From NCBI GenBank assembly GCA_031296915.1, contig JAVDPC010000003.1, positions 1 to 64,000 of the forward strand: DNA of 64,000 bases. Reading direction: 5' to 3'. The notes beneath the pieces are model-generated. The model saw nothing but the letters and a program-made list of their open reading frames with translations. It was not told where the DNA came from and did no database searches. This stretch comes from Cerasicoccus frondis. GTDB lineage: Bacteria; Verrucomicrobiota; Verrucomicrobiia; Opitutales; Cerasicoccaceae. The position numbers were made by a program, and so were the translations under genes. Below, in pieces: positions 8,916-18,340 of the stretch (positions within the stretch are counted from its first letter, which is position 1; each line of letters begins with the position of its first letter).

Positions 8916-10769
8916 ATGAGTAATTCAGATTCGGAGAACAAAGGTTTTAATTGGAACTGGGTCGCCTTGGGCGTTCTGTTAATCGCCTACATTTTCAGTG
9001 CGGGTCGCTTTTTCCTGTTCAGCATGCGCAACAAGGAAGGCGAGGAGAGCAAAGTAGTCCGCATCGCGCATTGGCAGTTGGAGCCTGGTTATCGTGAAGC
9101 CCTTGATTGGGCCATGACCCAATACAATAACCTGCCTCACGTAAAGGAGGCAGGCATCACCGTGGTGCAAATGCCCATGCCGACACGCGTTTACACGCAG
9201 TTCATGAATGTCCACCTGATCAGTGGAACAGCGCCTGACATTGCCGCCGCTGGTTTTTCCAGTATGATTCAGGGCAACTCCATTGCACGGTTTTACGCCT
9301 CAATGGGACCCTATGTGACCGAGCCCAATCCCTACAATGGCAAGGAATACACCTCCTCGGACCTGGACCCTGAGTTGCGTGAATACCTGGCGACGGCGGC
9401 CTGGAAGGACACGTTTCTCGATGGCATGGAGGGAGGCTATAAGCAGGAGCTGAACGATTATTTTTCGGTGCCGATCAGCAACTTGGGTGGTATGCGTCTA
9501 TTTTACAACATCACCCTCGTTAATGAAGGGAAGGCGTTTATTCGCCAAGCGCTGGCCCAAGACCCCCAGCCAAAGTGGCTCCAGAATTGTTGGCTGCGCA
9601 CTGAGGATGGTCACGATGCTGGCTATTTGCCAGATAATGAGCGCCTGCGCAAATGGTTGGCCAATGAGGGAGAAGTTCCCCAGACGCTCGGTCAGTTGAT
9701 ACTCTTGTGCTATGGCGTCCAGCAGATGGCCAAGGCCGAAGGCGCGGAATATTTGACTCCGATGTCGGTGGGCAATTATGTCGCTGGGGATCCGGTGTTC
9801 CGCTATCAGGCGAGTTTTCTGCAACTCTTTGTCAATGAACTGGAGCAAGACGGTAAGGCGACGATCAGCGGTTTGGAAGCCATGGATGGGCTCTCGCGTG
9901 GCGCTTGGTCCTTTGAAGCCGAGCCGATGACTGCCTTTGTGGAATTAGCGAAAGTCTTGACTAGCTTCTACCCGGCTGGATATCTGGGGCTTGATCGTGA
10001 GCAGACCCAGCGTCGCTTTGTCTCGGGCGAAGCTGCGATTTTCTCTTCGGGTAGTTGGGATGCCGCTGGTGTCTTCAAGGGAGCGCAAGAAAGCGAAAAT
10101 CCCGATAGGCGATTTGAGGTCAAAATCACTCCGACTCCAATGCCCGCTCCGGATGAGCGCTGGGGCGACTTGTTGAAATACCAACCATCGGAGGCAAACT
10201 TTAAGGGGGGCGTGCCACTTTCCGTCAATAAGCAGTCGCATAATTTTGACTGGTCGCTCGACTTCCTGCAGTTCATTTCATCCCAGCCGATCAATGAAGA
10301 GTTTAATCGTCGCGCCATCTGGCTGCCTGCGGCTGTCGGCGCGGACACGGTTCCGTCCATGATTGATTTTGAGCCCATCGTTGAGGGGTATCCGGGGGAC
10401 GAAACCTTCTCCCCTGCTGGTGCGCGTTCCGCAATCCGCACGGAGTGGATGGGGCAGTTCAAGCTGGTGCTGACCGGCGAGCTTGAATACGAAACTTTCG
10501 CCCAAAACATGATGGCTTACCTGAAGCGGCCTCATCAGGGCACGCCTGGATATTGGTATCATGACAAGCGGGACGCCCGCGACCGCACTCGGGCGTTGGA
10601 TCGTAATTTATCAGTAGAAGAATTCATGCAGGCCACAGAAGACAATCCTCAGGTCGCAAAGCGTTTTCGTGCGCTTTTTTACCAGAGTGTTTCGGATGAC
10701 GAAGGGGTATACCTTGACATCATGTGGAAGCGCCTTCATCCGGGCGAACCTTATCCCAGCGTGGAATAA
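8916..10769 (+). CDS. Carbohydrate ABC transporter substrate-binding protein, membrane-anchored
   Basis: The 617-residue protein belongs to the family-1 extracellular solute-binding proteins. Instead of a cleaved signal or lipobox it has an N-terminal membrane helix at about 14-35 after a short polar head, so it is probably held in the inner membrane with the binding domain in the periplasm. Typical parts are VVRIAHWQLEPGYREA, HLISGTAPDIAAAG and RRFVSGEAAIFSSGSWD, the last being the usual ligand-cleft stretch. It is longer than standard members (about 420-450). It starts one base after the lipoprotein gene and precedes both permeases, so it delivers a sugar or oligosaccharide to them. The sugar cannot be told; neighbouring beta-mannosidase makes mannosides a reasonable guess. 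Confidence 0.88.
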   Translation: MSNSDSENKGFNWNWVALGVLLIAYIFSAGRFFLFSMRNKEGEESKVVRIAHWQLEPGYREALDWAMTQYNNLPHVKEAGITVVQMPMPTRVYTQFMNVHLISGTAPDIAAAGFSSMIQGNSIARFYASMGPYVTEPNPYNGKEYTSSDLDPELREYLATAAWKDTFLDGMEGGYKQELNDYFSVPISNLGGMRLFYNITLVNEGKAFIRQALAQDPQPKWLQNCWLRTEDGHDAGYLPDNERLRKWLANEGEVPQTLGQLILLCYGVQQMAKAEGAEYLTPMSVGNYVAGDPVFRYQASFLQLFVNELEQDGKATISGLEAMDGLSRGAWSFEAEPMTAFVELAKVLTSFYPAGYLGLDREQTQRRFVSGEAAIFSSGSWDAAGVFKGAQESENPDRRFEVKITPTPMPAPDERWGDLLKYQPSEANFKGGVPLSVNKQSHNFDWSLDFLQFISSQPINEEFNRRAIWLPAAVGADTVPSMIDFEPIVEGYPGDETFSPAGARSAIRTEWMGQFKLVLTGELEYETFAQNMMAYLKRPHQGTPGYWYHDKRDARDRTRALDRNLSVEEFMQATEDNPQVAKRFRALFYQSVSDDEGVYLDIMWKRLHPGEPYPSVE

Positions 10770-10787
10770 CTTATAATCATCTGACCA

Positions 10788-12251
10788 GTGGCCACTTCCC
10801 CCAAAGCAACAAATAAAGGACTGTTTCCGAAAGGTAAACTTTACCTGGCGCTTTACACGCTTTGCCTACCGACTGCGTTGTCGCTGTTGGTTTTCAGCTA
10901 TTATCCAAAGATCGATGTGGTCTTCATGTCTTTCTTTCGCTGGAAGCCTCCAGTGGTGCAGGAGTTCATTGGCCTGCGCAACTTCCAAGAGGCGTTTTCC
11001 GATCCACAATTCTGGGCTTCCTTTAAGTTGGTTGGGATTCTCCTAACCGCAAACTTGCTCAAGCTCTGGCCCGGCATTTTGGCGGCCATTGCGCTCCACC
11101 GGCTGCTTAACGACAAGCTGCGTTACATATTCCAAGTGTGTTTCGTGGTGCCCATGATCATCCCGGCGATGGTTTGGCTGCTGATCTGGAAAAGCTTCTA
11201 CGACCCGGATTTTGGTTTGTTGAATCGATTTCTTAACGCCACGGGGGGGATGGACCTCCTTGCCTGGATGGACCAGGCAATGCCCAAGGCTGCTGGCGCC
11301 TTGGCTCCGGTCATAAATGGGTTTATCGATCCGGTCTTTGGCGGCATCGGGGGCGTCCTTGTGCTTGGTGCTTTCATCATGGCTTTTGGTGGTCGCCAGG
11401 AACGCAACGCCTCCCGTTGGACGGACTATGGGGCGCTCATTGCCGGGAGCTTTATATTACCGATTTGCGGCGCCATTGGGTTGTTTAGTTCGGCGGCGCT
11501 CATGCTGATACCATTCTGCATACTCGTGGGCTGGATGGTTGTGCTGGCCAAGCGCATGGGCAGCAGCTGGATCGCATGGCCATTCTTGATGTTGGCCGGC
11601 ACGGTGGTGTTCTGGAATGAACTTTGGCGTCTGCCCGTTGCGATGGTTGCGGCGATTGCAGTCTTTGAAGTCGTGCGCGCCAAACTTGATTATTTTACAG
11701 GTCGCCCCTTGTTAAATTGGATATCGCTTGGCGTGCTTGGTGTCGGTTGTTTGTTCATTCTCTTTGGCGCGATCTGGACTGAGCCGATTGATCAGTTTGA
11801 GATGGGTACGCCCGCTTGGTTGGGTAATAAGGATTTGGTCATCCCGGCCTTGCTTTTCTGGGGGTTCCCCTGGGTGGGCACCGTAGGCGTGCTGATTTAC
11901 CTGTCTGGTCTGCAAAACATTTCGAAGGATGTTTACGAAGCGGCTGAGCTCGATGGAGTTGGCCCGTTGGGGATGATTTTCCGCATCGAATTGCCGCTCA
12001 TCATGACGCAGGTGCGCATTAATTTGATCTTCATGACGATTGGCACGCTCGTGCAGTACGAGACGTTCCTGATCTTGCTGGGGCCGGAGGGCGGACCTGG
12101 CAACAAGGGTATGGTGCCCGGGCTTTACATGTTCAGCTCCGCATTCTCGGAAGGGCGTTTTGGCTACGCCTGCGCTCTGGGCATGGTGTTGTTCGTGATC
12201 ATCCTGCTCCTCACGATCGTTTATCAGAAATACGTAAAGGTGGATAAATAG
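10788..12251 (+). CDS. Carbohydrate ABC transporter permease (MalF type) with extra membrane insert
   Basis: GTG start, 487 residues. The N-terminal part (KLYLALYTLCLPTALSLLVF to LLIWKSFYDPDFGLLNRFL, about 17-149) and the C-terminal part (LLFWGFPWVGTVGVLIYL, then the coupling loop EAAELDGVGPLGMIFRIELP at 384-403) are standard for MalF/UgpA-type permeases. Between them, at about 165-335, lies an insert with roughly five additional hydrophobic segments that is absent from ordinary members, which have only a short loop there. Reading frame and codon use continue through it, so it is not a frameshift. The gene is followed after 2 bases by the second permease. It forms the membrane channel together with that protein. 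Confidence 0.88.
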   Translation: MATSPKATNKGLFPKGKLYLALYTLCLPTALSLLVFSYYPKIDVVFMSFFRWKPPVVQEFIGLRNFQEAFSDPQFWASFKLVGILLTANLLKLWPGILAAIALHRLLNDKLRYIFQVCFVVPMIIPAMVWLLIWKSFYDPDFGLLNRFLNATGGMDLLAWMDQAMPKAAGALAPVINGFIDPVFGGIGGVLVLGAFIMAFGGRQERNASRWTDYGALIAGSFILPICGAIGLFSSAALMLIPFCILVGWMVVLAKRMGSSWIAWPFLMLAGTVVFWNELWRLPVAMVAAIAVFEVVRAKLDYFTGRPLLNWISLGVLGVGCLFILFGAIWTEPIDQFEMGTPAWLGNKDLVIPALLFWGFPWVGTVGVLIYLSGLQNISKDVYEAAELDGVGPLGMIFRIELPLIMTQVRINLIFMTIGTLVQYETFLILLGPEGGPGNKGMVPGLYMFSSAFSEGRFGYACALGMVLFVIILLLTIVYQKYVKVDK

Positions 12252-12253
12252 TT

Positions 12254-13090
12254 ATGTCCCAACAAAACAGCAAAATTGGCGAAGCAGTCAAGATCAGCTA
12301 CCTGCTGTTCGTGTTGTTCTTTGCGTTTGTGCCACTCTTCGTGATGATTGTGGTCAGCTTCAAGAGCAACGAACAATACTTGGCCAATCCCTGGTTCTTC
12401 GACCATCCTTCGACTTGGAAATGGGATAATTGGCAAATCGCGTGGAACTCGGTCAGCGGTTACATCGCCAACTCGATTTTCGTCTCTGTCAGTGGCACGA
12501 CGATCACACTCTTTATAGTACTCTGCGCCAGCTATGCGATCGCGCGTTATAATTTTCCGGGGAAGAATCTGATTTTCTACCTGGTAATGGCGACGATGTT
12601 CTTGCCTGGAACGGTGGCGGCGTTGGTGACGTTGTTTGACTTGCTGCGTAATTTAAACCTGATCAACAGCCTATGGGCGCTGGTGGTGATGGCGGCCGTT
12701 GGAGGCCAGGTGACCGGGGTCTTCATTTTGCGAAACTTTATTGAAGACATCCCCAAAGAGCTTTTCGAGTCCGCTCAGCTTGATGGGGCGGGGCACCTCC
12801 AGCAGATCTGGAACATTGTGCTGCCGCTTTCGGCGTCGATTATTTCGGTGACCTGCATCATGGATTTTCTGGCGTCCTGGAACAACGTCATCCTGCCTTT
12901 GTTGCTTTTGCGCGACAACGAGCTGTTGACGATTCCGGTTGGGCTCTACCGTCTCGACGGCGAATACGTGAAGCAATACGGGCAGCTGATGGCGGGTTTC
13001 GCGATCTCCTCCGTGCCGCTCTTGATTCTCTTCTTATTTTCGATGAAACTGTTTGTGAAAGGACTCTCCGCTGGCGCGGTGAAAGGATAA
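12254..13090 (+). CDS. Carbohydrate ABC transporter permease (MalG type)
   Basis: A 278-residue inner-membrane protein with six predicted helices and the coupling-loop motif [20 protein letters not shown], which contacts the ATPase. The start [18 protein letters not shown] and the C-terminal [25 protein letters not shown] are typical for the MalG/UgpE group. Its length is normal, unlike the enlarged partner permease just upstream. It lies 2 bases after that gene and 4 bases before the ATPase gene, so all are translated together. Substrate is a carbohydrate by family. Confidence 0.93.
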   Translation: MSQQNSKIGEAVKISYLLFVLFFAFVPLFVMIVVSFKSNEQYLANPWFFDHPSTWKWDNWQIAWNSVSGYIANSIFVSVSGTTITLFIVLCASYAIARYNFPGKNLIFYLVMATMFLPGTVAALVTLFDLLRNLNLINSLWALVVMAAVGGQVTGVFILRNFIEDIPKELFESAQLDGAGHLQQIWNIVLPLSASIISVTCIMDFLASWNNVILPLLLLRDNELLTIPVGLYRLDGEYVKQYGQLMAGFAISSVPLLILFLFSMKLFVKGLSAGAVKG

Positions 13091-13094
13091 TACC

Positions 13095-14225
13095 ATGGCA
13101 GAAGTTACCTTAAAAGACCTGGTCAAAGAATATCGCGACGATAAGCGTACGACCTTCCGTGCCGTAAAGGGCATTAACCTGGAAATCCGTGACCGCGAGT
13201 TTATGGTTTTCGTCGGACCATCCGGTTGTGGCAAATCGACCAGCCTGCGGATGATCGCTGGTTTGGAAGACATCACCGACGGCACGATCTCAATCGGTGA
13301 CCGCGTAGTGAACGATGTGCAGCCGAAGGACCGGGACATCGCCATGGTGTTCCAGAACTACGCTCTTTACCCGCACATGACGGTTTTTGACAACATGGCC
13401 TTTGGCCTGAAATTGCTCAAGTTCCCGCGCGACGAAATCAAAAAGCGTGTCGATGATGCAGCGGATATTCTTGGTTTGGAGTCGATGCTCGACCGCAAGC
13501 CCAAGCAGCTTTCCGGCGGTCAGCGTCAGCGCGTTGCCGTGGGCCGGGCGATTGTCCGCAAGCCCAAGGTGTTCCTCTTTGACGAACCACTCTCAAACTT
13601 GGACGCCAAGATGCGCGTGTCGATGCGCACGGAGATTTCGAAGCTCCATGCCCGCCTCAACGCCACGATGATCTATGTGACGCACGATCAGACGGAGGCG
13701 ATGACCATGGGCGACCGCATTTGTGTGATGAAGGATGGCAACATCATGCAGGTCGACGAGCCATTGAATATCTACAACCATCCGGAGAATATGTTCACGG
13801 CTGGGTTTATCGGCAGTCCGCCCATGAACTTCTTCCATGGGCAGGTGGTCTCTGAGGGAGGTAAGCTGGTCTTTGTGGAGAAAAACGAGGTCGGCGCCCC
13901 CATTCGCATTACGTTCGATGATCGCTTGGCCCGCCTTGCGCAAAGCTATCAAGGCAAGCCAATCGTGCTTGGCATCCGCCCCGAAGACATTGCAGACGCG
14001 GTCACGGTGACTCATTTGGACGAATCGCGCTGCCTGACCGCGAAGGTCGAGGTCTCCGAGCCGATGGGAGCCGAAACCTATCTTTACTTTGATACCGGCG
14101 CCCACAGCTTCATTGCCAAGGTGCATTCTGAGCACAAGTTTGACTTCGGACAAGAGGTCAAAGTTTCGCTCGATCTCGAAAAAGCGCACTTGTTTGATCC
14201 CGAAACAGAAAACGTGCTGAAGTAG
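13095..14225 (+). CDS. ABC transporter ATP-binding protein, MalK/UgpC/MsmX group
   Basis: The 376-residue ATPase has Walker [10 protein letters not shown], signature [15 protein letters not shown], Walker [13 protein letters not shown] and the switch histidine in THDQTEAM. The C-terminal third is the regulatory OB-fold domain of sugar-transport ATPases ([10 protein letters not shown], then [12 protein letters not shown]). It is cytoplasmic and energises uptake through the two permeases encoded directly upstream. As last gene of the operon it completes a full import system: lipoprotein, binding protein, two permeases, ATPase. ATPases of this group can serve several sugar importers in one cell. 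Confidence 0.95.
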   Translation: MAEVTLKDLVKEYRDDKRTTFRAVKGINLEIRDREFMVFVGPSGCGKSTSLRMIAGLEDITDGTISIGDRVVNDVQPKDRDIAMVFQNYALYPHMTVFDNMAFGLKLLKFPRDEIKKRVDDAADILGLESMLDRKPKQLSGGQRQRVAVGRAIVRKPKVFLFDEPLSNLDAKMRVSMRTEISKLHARLNATMIYVTHDQTEAMTMGDRICVMKDGNIMQVDEPLNIYNHPENMFTAGFIGSPPMNFFHGQVVSEGGKLVFVEKNEVGAPIRITFDDRLARLAQSYQGKPIVLGIRPEDIADAVTVTHLDESRCLTAKVEVSEPMGAETYLYFDTGAHSFIAKVHSEHKFDFGQEVKVSLDLEKAHLFDPETENVLK

Positions 14226-14302
14226 ATTGGTGAAAAAAGCGCTTGCCCCTTCGCTGGGCATCGCTAAACCAGTTTCTCTTTTACGGGATATTAGTCCCGT
14301 TT

Positions 14303-14378
<76 letters not shown>

Positions 14379-14535
14379 CCTACAATAAAGGCAGCAAGCT
14401 GATTATTGGGGGAGGTTGTAGGTCCAGCCTCATCTGGTCCAAAAAGTTAAGCTGAGTTAAGGCTTCGGATGGCTCGATTAAGTCGAAGGGCATAAATTAA
14501 AACAGCCCTAAAGATGTTAGACGACGTTTCTGTCT

Positions 14536-16125
14536 CTACGGGATCGAATCAGGAAGCAAAGCAGAGGTCGCCGTTGGCAATGGCCCTTGAAAAAGCTCCT
14601 GAAGTTTCAGGTAAACAGGTCGTGGGGTGAGGTCATGATTGAGCAGACCAAAGCCCTGCTCATAGGCAGCGGGTTCGAAGTCCTTGACGCGTGCGTTATA
14701 GAGGAAGACCGCTCCGACAGCAGGATGTGAAACCAAAAGGGGAATTTCTTCCGCAGTGAATGCGGCCTGGTCTTCAAGAGTCCGGTTTTCAAAAGCAGAA
14801 TAACCAGTTTCTGTTATCCATATCGGCTTAACCGCATTCATTTCCCGCATCGTCGCAAGAACGGAGTTCACCATGTAGACAGACTCGACCGGCTGGCCGG
14901 GATAGAGATGAAGCGAGAATATATCGTAGGCGGCAGAGTTTTCCGGTTCGAGTAGTTTGCGGAGAGCTTCGGGGCGACTTTTGGGAAGTCCTTGCAGGCC
15001 AGCGTCCGTTAGCCCCGCGCATAAAATGACATTGTTCGGATCGACATCCCGCAAGATGCGCGAGGCCGCATGTAATTCAACCAGATACTGGTCGTAAGGA
15101 GATCGCCAGAATTGACTCCAATTAGTCTCATTGTTGATTTCCCAGTGGGTGATCCGTCCTTTAAATGCCTGGGCTACGAAGCTAACATAGTTTTCGTAAT
15201 CCGAAAGATTTCGTGCGGCATAGCGCCAGGCCTGCTCTGGATCTTCTGATGAAGAAGCCCAAGCGGGAGGCGCGATCAGGATCACCAAGAGTTGAATCTT
15301 CCGTTTTTGGGCTTCATTGACGATGAAGTTAGCGCGTTGCAACGCAGCGGCGTTTACTTGGTCAGGGCTTTTTGGGAAAAACCAATCCCAAGGGAAGTTC
15401 AGGCGCACCCAACCGGCCCCTAGCTGCTCAATCCGATCCAAGGCGGCCAAGACTTCATCCTCGGTTTGGTAAAAATGCAGCCAATCGAGGTGTGCGCAGA
15501 CTCCTATGGAGTTGCGCCATGATTCCGGCTCTTCGCCGTATTGTGGTTTCGTTATTGGCAACATGGGCAGCTCCTCAATAATGAAGTTATCAATCGCGAT
15601 CTCTCCCTGATTGCGAATTCCCAGCGAAAGGCAGCAACTGTCTTCATCGCCCGTCAAGAAATCATACACCAGTTCTGAGGGCTTACCGGGTTCGCCCATC
15701 AGGCTGGGGGCAGGTCGCCAGCGTGACTCCTGCTCTTCTGCGCGAATATAAAGATAGGCATAGCTTCCCTCATTCCATGGCTTTAATGTCTTGTATCCAA
15801 GGCGTATGCGATAGTGTGTATTGGCCTTGAGCAGGCCCGGAGCGGTCTTGAAAAAAACATTCCAAGAATTCGGTGCTCCCTCGCATTCAACTACGAGTGC
15901 TTGAGTGCCGTCTACGGATTCATCTGCCTTCTTTGAAAAGCGCACCCAGCCAGCCTCTGCGGACTCAGTCGTTATTTCAGCGAGTGACGCAGACTCGAAA
16001 TCATAGGATGCGATACGATTACCCGGCGGTGAAATTTCGCGAAAGTCGCTCGAGAAACCCGATAGCAATGAGGTATTCAGCAGGGCGAGCGCCGCAGACG
16101 CGATTAGAGTTTTAAACATTATCAT
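14536..16125 (-). CDS. Secreted clan-A-type glycoside hydrolase (GH39/GH5-like)
   Basis: An N-terminal signal peptide (MIMFKTLIASAALALLNTSLLSG) is followed by a beta-sandwich carbohydrate-binding-like domain (about 30-190, with ASYDFESASLAE and HYRIRLGYKTL) and a TIM barrel. The barrel shows THWEINNET with the probable acid/base E333 and PIWITETGYS with the probable nucleophile E439, the spacing and strand contexts expected for clan GH-A enzymes. The protein should act in the periplasm or at the surface on a polysaccharide. Substrate is not predictable; the closest style is GH39 or GH5. A related enzyme lies at 21.4-23.0 kb, so both probably attack the same glycan. Confidence 0.8.
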   Translation of the reverse strand: MIMFKTLIASAALALLNTSLLSGFSSDFREISPPGNRIASYDFESASLAEITTESAEAGWVRFSKKADESVDGTQALVVECEGAPNSWNVFFKTAPGLLKANTHYRIRLGYKTLKPWNEGSYAYLYIRAEEQESRWRPAPSLMGEPGKPSELVYDFLTGDEDSCCLSLGIRNQGEIAIDNFIIEELPMLPITKPQYGEEPESWRNSIGVCAHLDWLHFYQTEDEVLAALDRIEQLGAGWVRLNFPWDWFFPKSPDQVNAAALQRANFIVNEAQKRKIQLLVILIAPPAWASSSEDPEQAWRYAARNLSDYENYVSFVAQAFKGRITHWEINNETNWSQFWRSPYDQYLVELHAASRILRDVDPNNVILCAGLTDAGLQGLPKSRPEALRKLLEPENSAAYDIFSLHLYPGQPVESVYMVNSVLATMREMNAVKPIWITETGYSAFENRTLEDQAAFTAEEIPLLVSHPAVGAVFLYNARVKDFEPAAYEQGFGLLNHDLTPRPVYLKLQELFQGPLPTATSALLPDSIP

Positions 16126-16213
16126 CGGAGGGTATTATCTATCTTTGAAAGGTTGAATGCCATGCAGGGAGAGACTCAGGAATATTCAGGTGAGTGAGTC
16201 ATAAGACAGGTCT

Positions 16214-16246
16214 TTAAAAAAGAGTGCGCTCCCCGGAAAAGAGCGC
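16214..16246 (-). terminator. Rho-independent terminator of the DUF4886 gene
   Basis: Read on the minus strand, GCGCTC and GAGCGC form a six-base-pair stem around a nine-base loop and are followed after four bases by a run of T. It lies 44 bases beyond the stop of the gene at 16290. Confidence 0.7.
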
Positions 16247-16289
16247 CTCTTCTTTCATCGCGTCTGTCGCAGCGACAGAGCTCAGAATC

Positions 16290-17276
16290 TTAATGACCAC
16301 TGGTTAAGGGTAACGGCCTGGGGCCCGAGTAGGAGGCAAGGTTTAATGACTCAACGGACTGTTTGGCGACCTGACGTAGCGACTCTGCTTGCTCTGTAGA
16401 GAGTGAATCAGGCTTGAACGTAACCTCAGTGGCGGGCCGACCCGTGACCATCTGGAACCAGACCAGCCCGGCCAAGTACTCGCCTGCGGTGTTGGCATGG
16501 AAGCCGTCCCAAGTCACTACCCATCCCTCATCGGTTTTCTTCCAGAAAAAATCCTTGTTGAGCGACTTACTCATACCGGGCAACTTGTCTTTGTCCTCGG
16601 GGTAGGTAAGCCCGTGGTTTTTGGGGTCGAAGTTAATTGGCGCGAGATCCCACATCTCGGTAGCGCGTGCGTTTTGAAAAGCCGTACCCGAAGGGATTAA
16701 GCGCAAATTGTTTTTCTTAGCCAAATCCTGATAGGCGGCATGCAACTTATCGTACATCTCGTCGGGATTGATCAATGACTTGGCGCGCGGGCTGTTCACG
16801 CTATGCGACCAAGTTTCGTGGACGACGATTTCTGCGTTGGGACAGTACTGATGGCAATAGGCGATGAGTTCCTCTCCATAGGGGTCATAGCTCTCGGATT
16901 TATAGCTCAAAATACTGACTTGTTGGATCGAGATGATGTCCCAATCTTCAGCCAGTAAAATCTCCTTCAGCGACATTTCTTTACCGACTATACGCCAGTT
17001 TGCTCTGTAGACGTAGGCCTTTCCGGTCTGCGGATCTGCTTCCTGCTCTTTGGCGTGCTGAACGTGGCGCTCCAATGAGCAGCCTGAGATAGTTGCTGAG
17101 CAGACATCGACGTTTACACTGTCGGCAGAATCACAGATGTCTTTGAGATACCGAAACGCATTGAGGGTAAAGCTATTGCCTATGCCGAGTATTTTGGTCG
17201 TTTGGGTCTCGGCCGAAAACACGGGAGTGAGCGAAAGCAAAAGCGCGATAAAGAATGCAAGTCTGGGATTATTCAT
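16290..17276 (-). CDS. Secreted DUF4886 (SGNH-hydrolase-like) protein
   Basis: A signal peptide (residues 1-21, ending VFSA) precedes a domain with ILGIGNSFTLNAFRYL, DWDIISIQQVS and a late DGFHAN. These correspond to the Ser block, the block III-like segment and the catalytic Asp-x-x-His of SGNH/GDSL hydrolases, in the version grouped as DUF4886. The probable function is removal of an ester, for example acetyl groups, from a glycan. It is divergent from the PEP-CTERM gene, and the shared promoter region contains a palindrome that matches the one at the iclR gene, which points to control by that regulator. Catalysis and substrate have not been shown from sequence. Confidence 0.75.
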   Translation of the reverse strand: MNNPRLAFFIALLLSLTPVFSAETQTTKILGIGNSFTLNAFRYLKDICDSADSVNVDVCSATISGCSLERHVQHAKEQEADPQTGKAYVYRANWRIVGKEMSLKEILLAEDWDIISIQQVSILSYKSESYDPYGEELIAYCHQYCPNAEIVVHETWSHSVNSPRAKSLINPDEMYDKLHAAYQDLAKKNNLRLIPSGTAFQNARATEMWDLAPINFDPKNHGLTYPEDKDKLPGMSKSLNKDFFWKKTDEGWVVTWDGFHANTAGEYLAGLVWFQMVTGRPATEVTFKPDSLSTEQAESLRQVAKQSVESLNLASYSGPRPLPLTSGH

Positions 17277-17342
17277 AGGGGAGTATTCTGTGTGTCACAG
17301 ACGATCTGGATCAATAACGCACCCATCGAGAGGGACACCTGT

Positions 17343-17358
17343 GTTCCTTCCGTGGAAC
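17343..17358. promoter_or_regulatory. Candidate IclR-type operator, copy 1
   Basis: GTTCCTTCCGTGGAAC: inverted arms GTTCC and GGAAC separated by six bases. It differs at only three central positions from the palindrome at 19929-19944 near iclR. It sits between the divergent DUF4886 and PEP-CTERM genes, 67 bases before the first and 113 before the second. Confidence 0.55.
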
Positions 17359-17471
17359 GCCGTTGATGTGCCGCTGCTGAAAAAATTTGCGCTCACTAAT
17401 TCCCAGCAAAAGGTTAAACGCACCGAGCCTTACTTTGTTCGGACTTAAACCAACCCTAAATCATCCCATCT

Positions 17472-18293
17472 ATGAATAGCCTATCCCGTAAATACTCTCC
17501 AATTTACTTTGGATTACTCCTGCTGACCGCCTCAGCTACAGCTAATGCCAATACGCTGATGATCGACTTCGGTCCAACGACAGTGACCGGTGCTGATTTG
17601 ACCAACAGTCCTTATCACACGGAGAACAGCGAATACACGGGCACAAGTTGGAACCATGTTGAAAGCACTGACGTGACCTCTGGAGTTCTATGGGGAGATG
17701 GCGCCTCCGCTGATGGCGTTGGCATCAACGTTGGACGCTCCTCCTTTCTCAACGAATACACTTTGACCTTTGCCGGAGCCCCAAACTCGTTCGCGCTGGG
17801 AAGCCAATTAAACACCGGGGTTTTTAGCGACACTTCGGTCGGTAAAGATGGCAACTTTTACACGAAAATGACCGGTGTGCTGATCAGCGGATTGAGCGCA
17901 GGAGACTACGAAATTTACGTTGTTGGCGCTAACACAAACCTTTCCGCCTCTGATGGCGCGGCGATGGGTTTTTGGGCTATCAGTACGGATACCACAGCAA
18001 ATATCGATGCTACTCCTTATCTGGAGTCGACGCCGCAGGCGACCTCGACAAATACGATTGTCAGCTCCTGGGTCGAAGGTTCTAATTACGCCAAGTTGAC
18101 CATCACCCTGACTGAAGAGAACCCTTACCTCGTCCTCTTTGTCACGGGCACTACTTTAACTGAGGATAAGGGCTACCTGAACGCCATCCAGATCTCCAGT
18201 ATCCCGGAACCGGAAATGGCCAGCATTGGTTTTGGAATTGCTATACTGGGCTTGGTGCTGGTGAAACGACGTGTTCGTCATTCACGCCAATAA
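17472..18293 (+). CDS. PEP-CTERM sorting-signal protein
   Basis: The 273-residue protein has an N-terminal signal peptide (to about residue 26, ANAN) and a C-terminal sorting tail: SIPEPE, a hydrophobic helix and the basic end KRRVRHSRQ. Such tails are recognised by exosortase, which moves the protein to the outer surface or matrix of the cell. The body is rich in Thr, Ser and Gly, typical of beta-sheet surface proteins; DFGPTTVTGAD near the start of the mature chain recurs in verrucomicrobial PEP-CTERM proteins. It lies beside glycan-degrading enzymes and may bind the same polymer. No exosortase gene is in this window. Confidence 0.85.
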   Translation: MNSLSRKYSPIYFGLLLLTASATANANTLMIDFGPTTVTGADLTNSPYHTENSEYTGTSWNHVESTDVTSGVLWGDGASADGVGINVGRSSFLNEYTLTFAGAPNSFALGSQLNTGVFSDTSVGKDGNFYTKMTGVLISGLSAGDYEIYVVGANTNLSASDGAAMGFWAISTDTTANIDATPYLESTPQATSTNTIVSSWVEGSNYAKLTITLTEENPYLVLFVTGTTLTEDKGYLNAIQISSIPEPEMASIGFGIAILGLVLVKRRVRHSRQ

Positions 18294-18340
18294 TATATAC
18301 CTCCTGATGAAATTAACCCCACCCCCATCCCTGTTTCAGT

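Noticed and set aside
16264..16278. Palindrome CTGTCGC-A-GCGACAG as an operator
   Set aside because: It lies just behind the stop of a gene, not in a promoter; most likely part of the 3' end structure.
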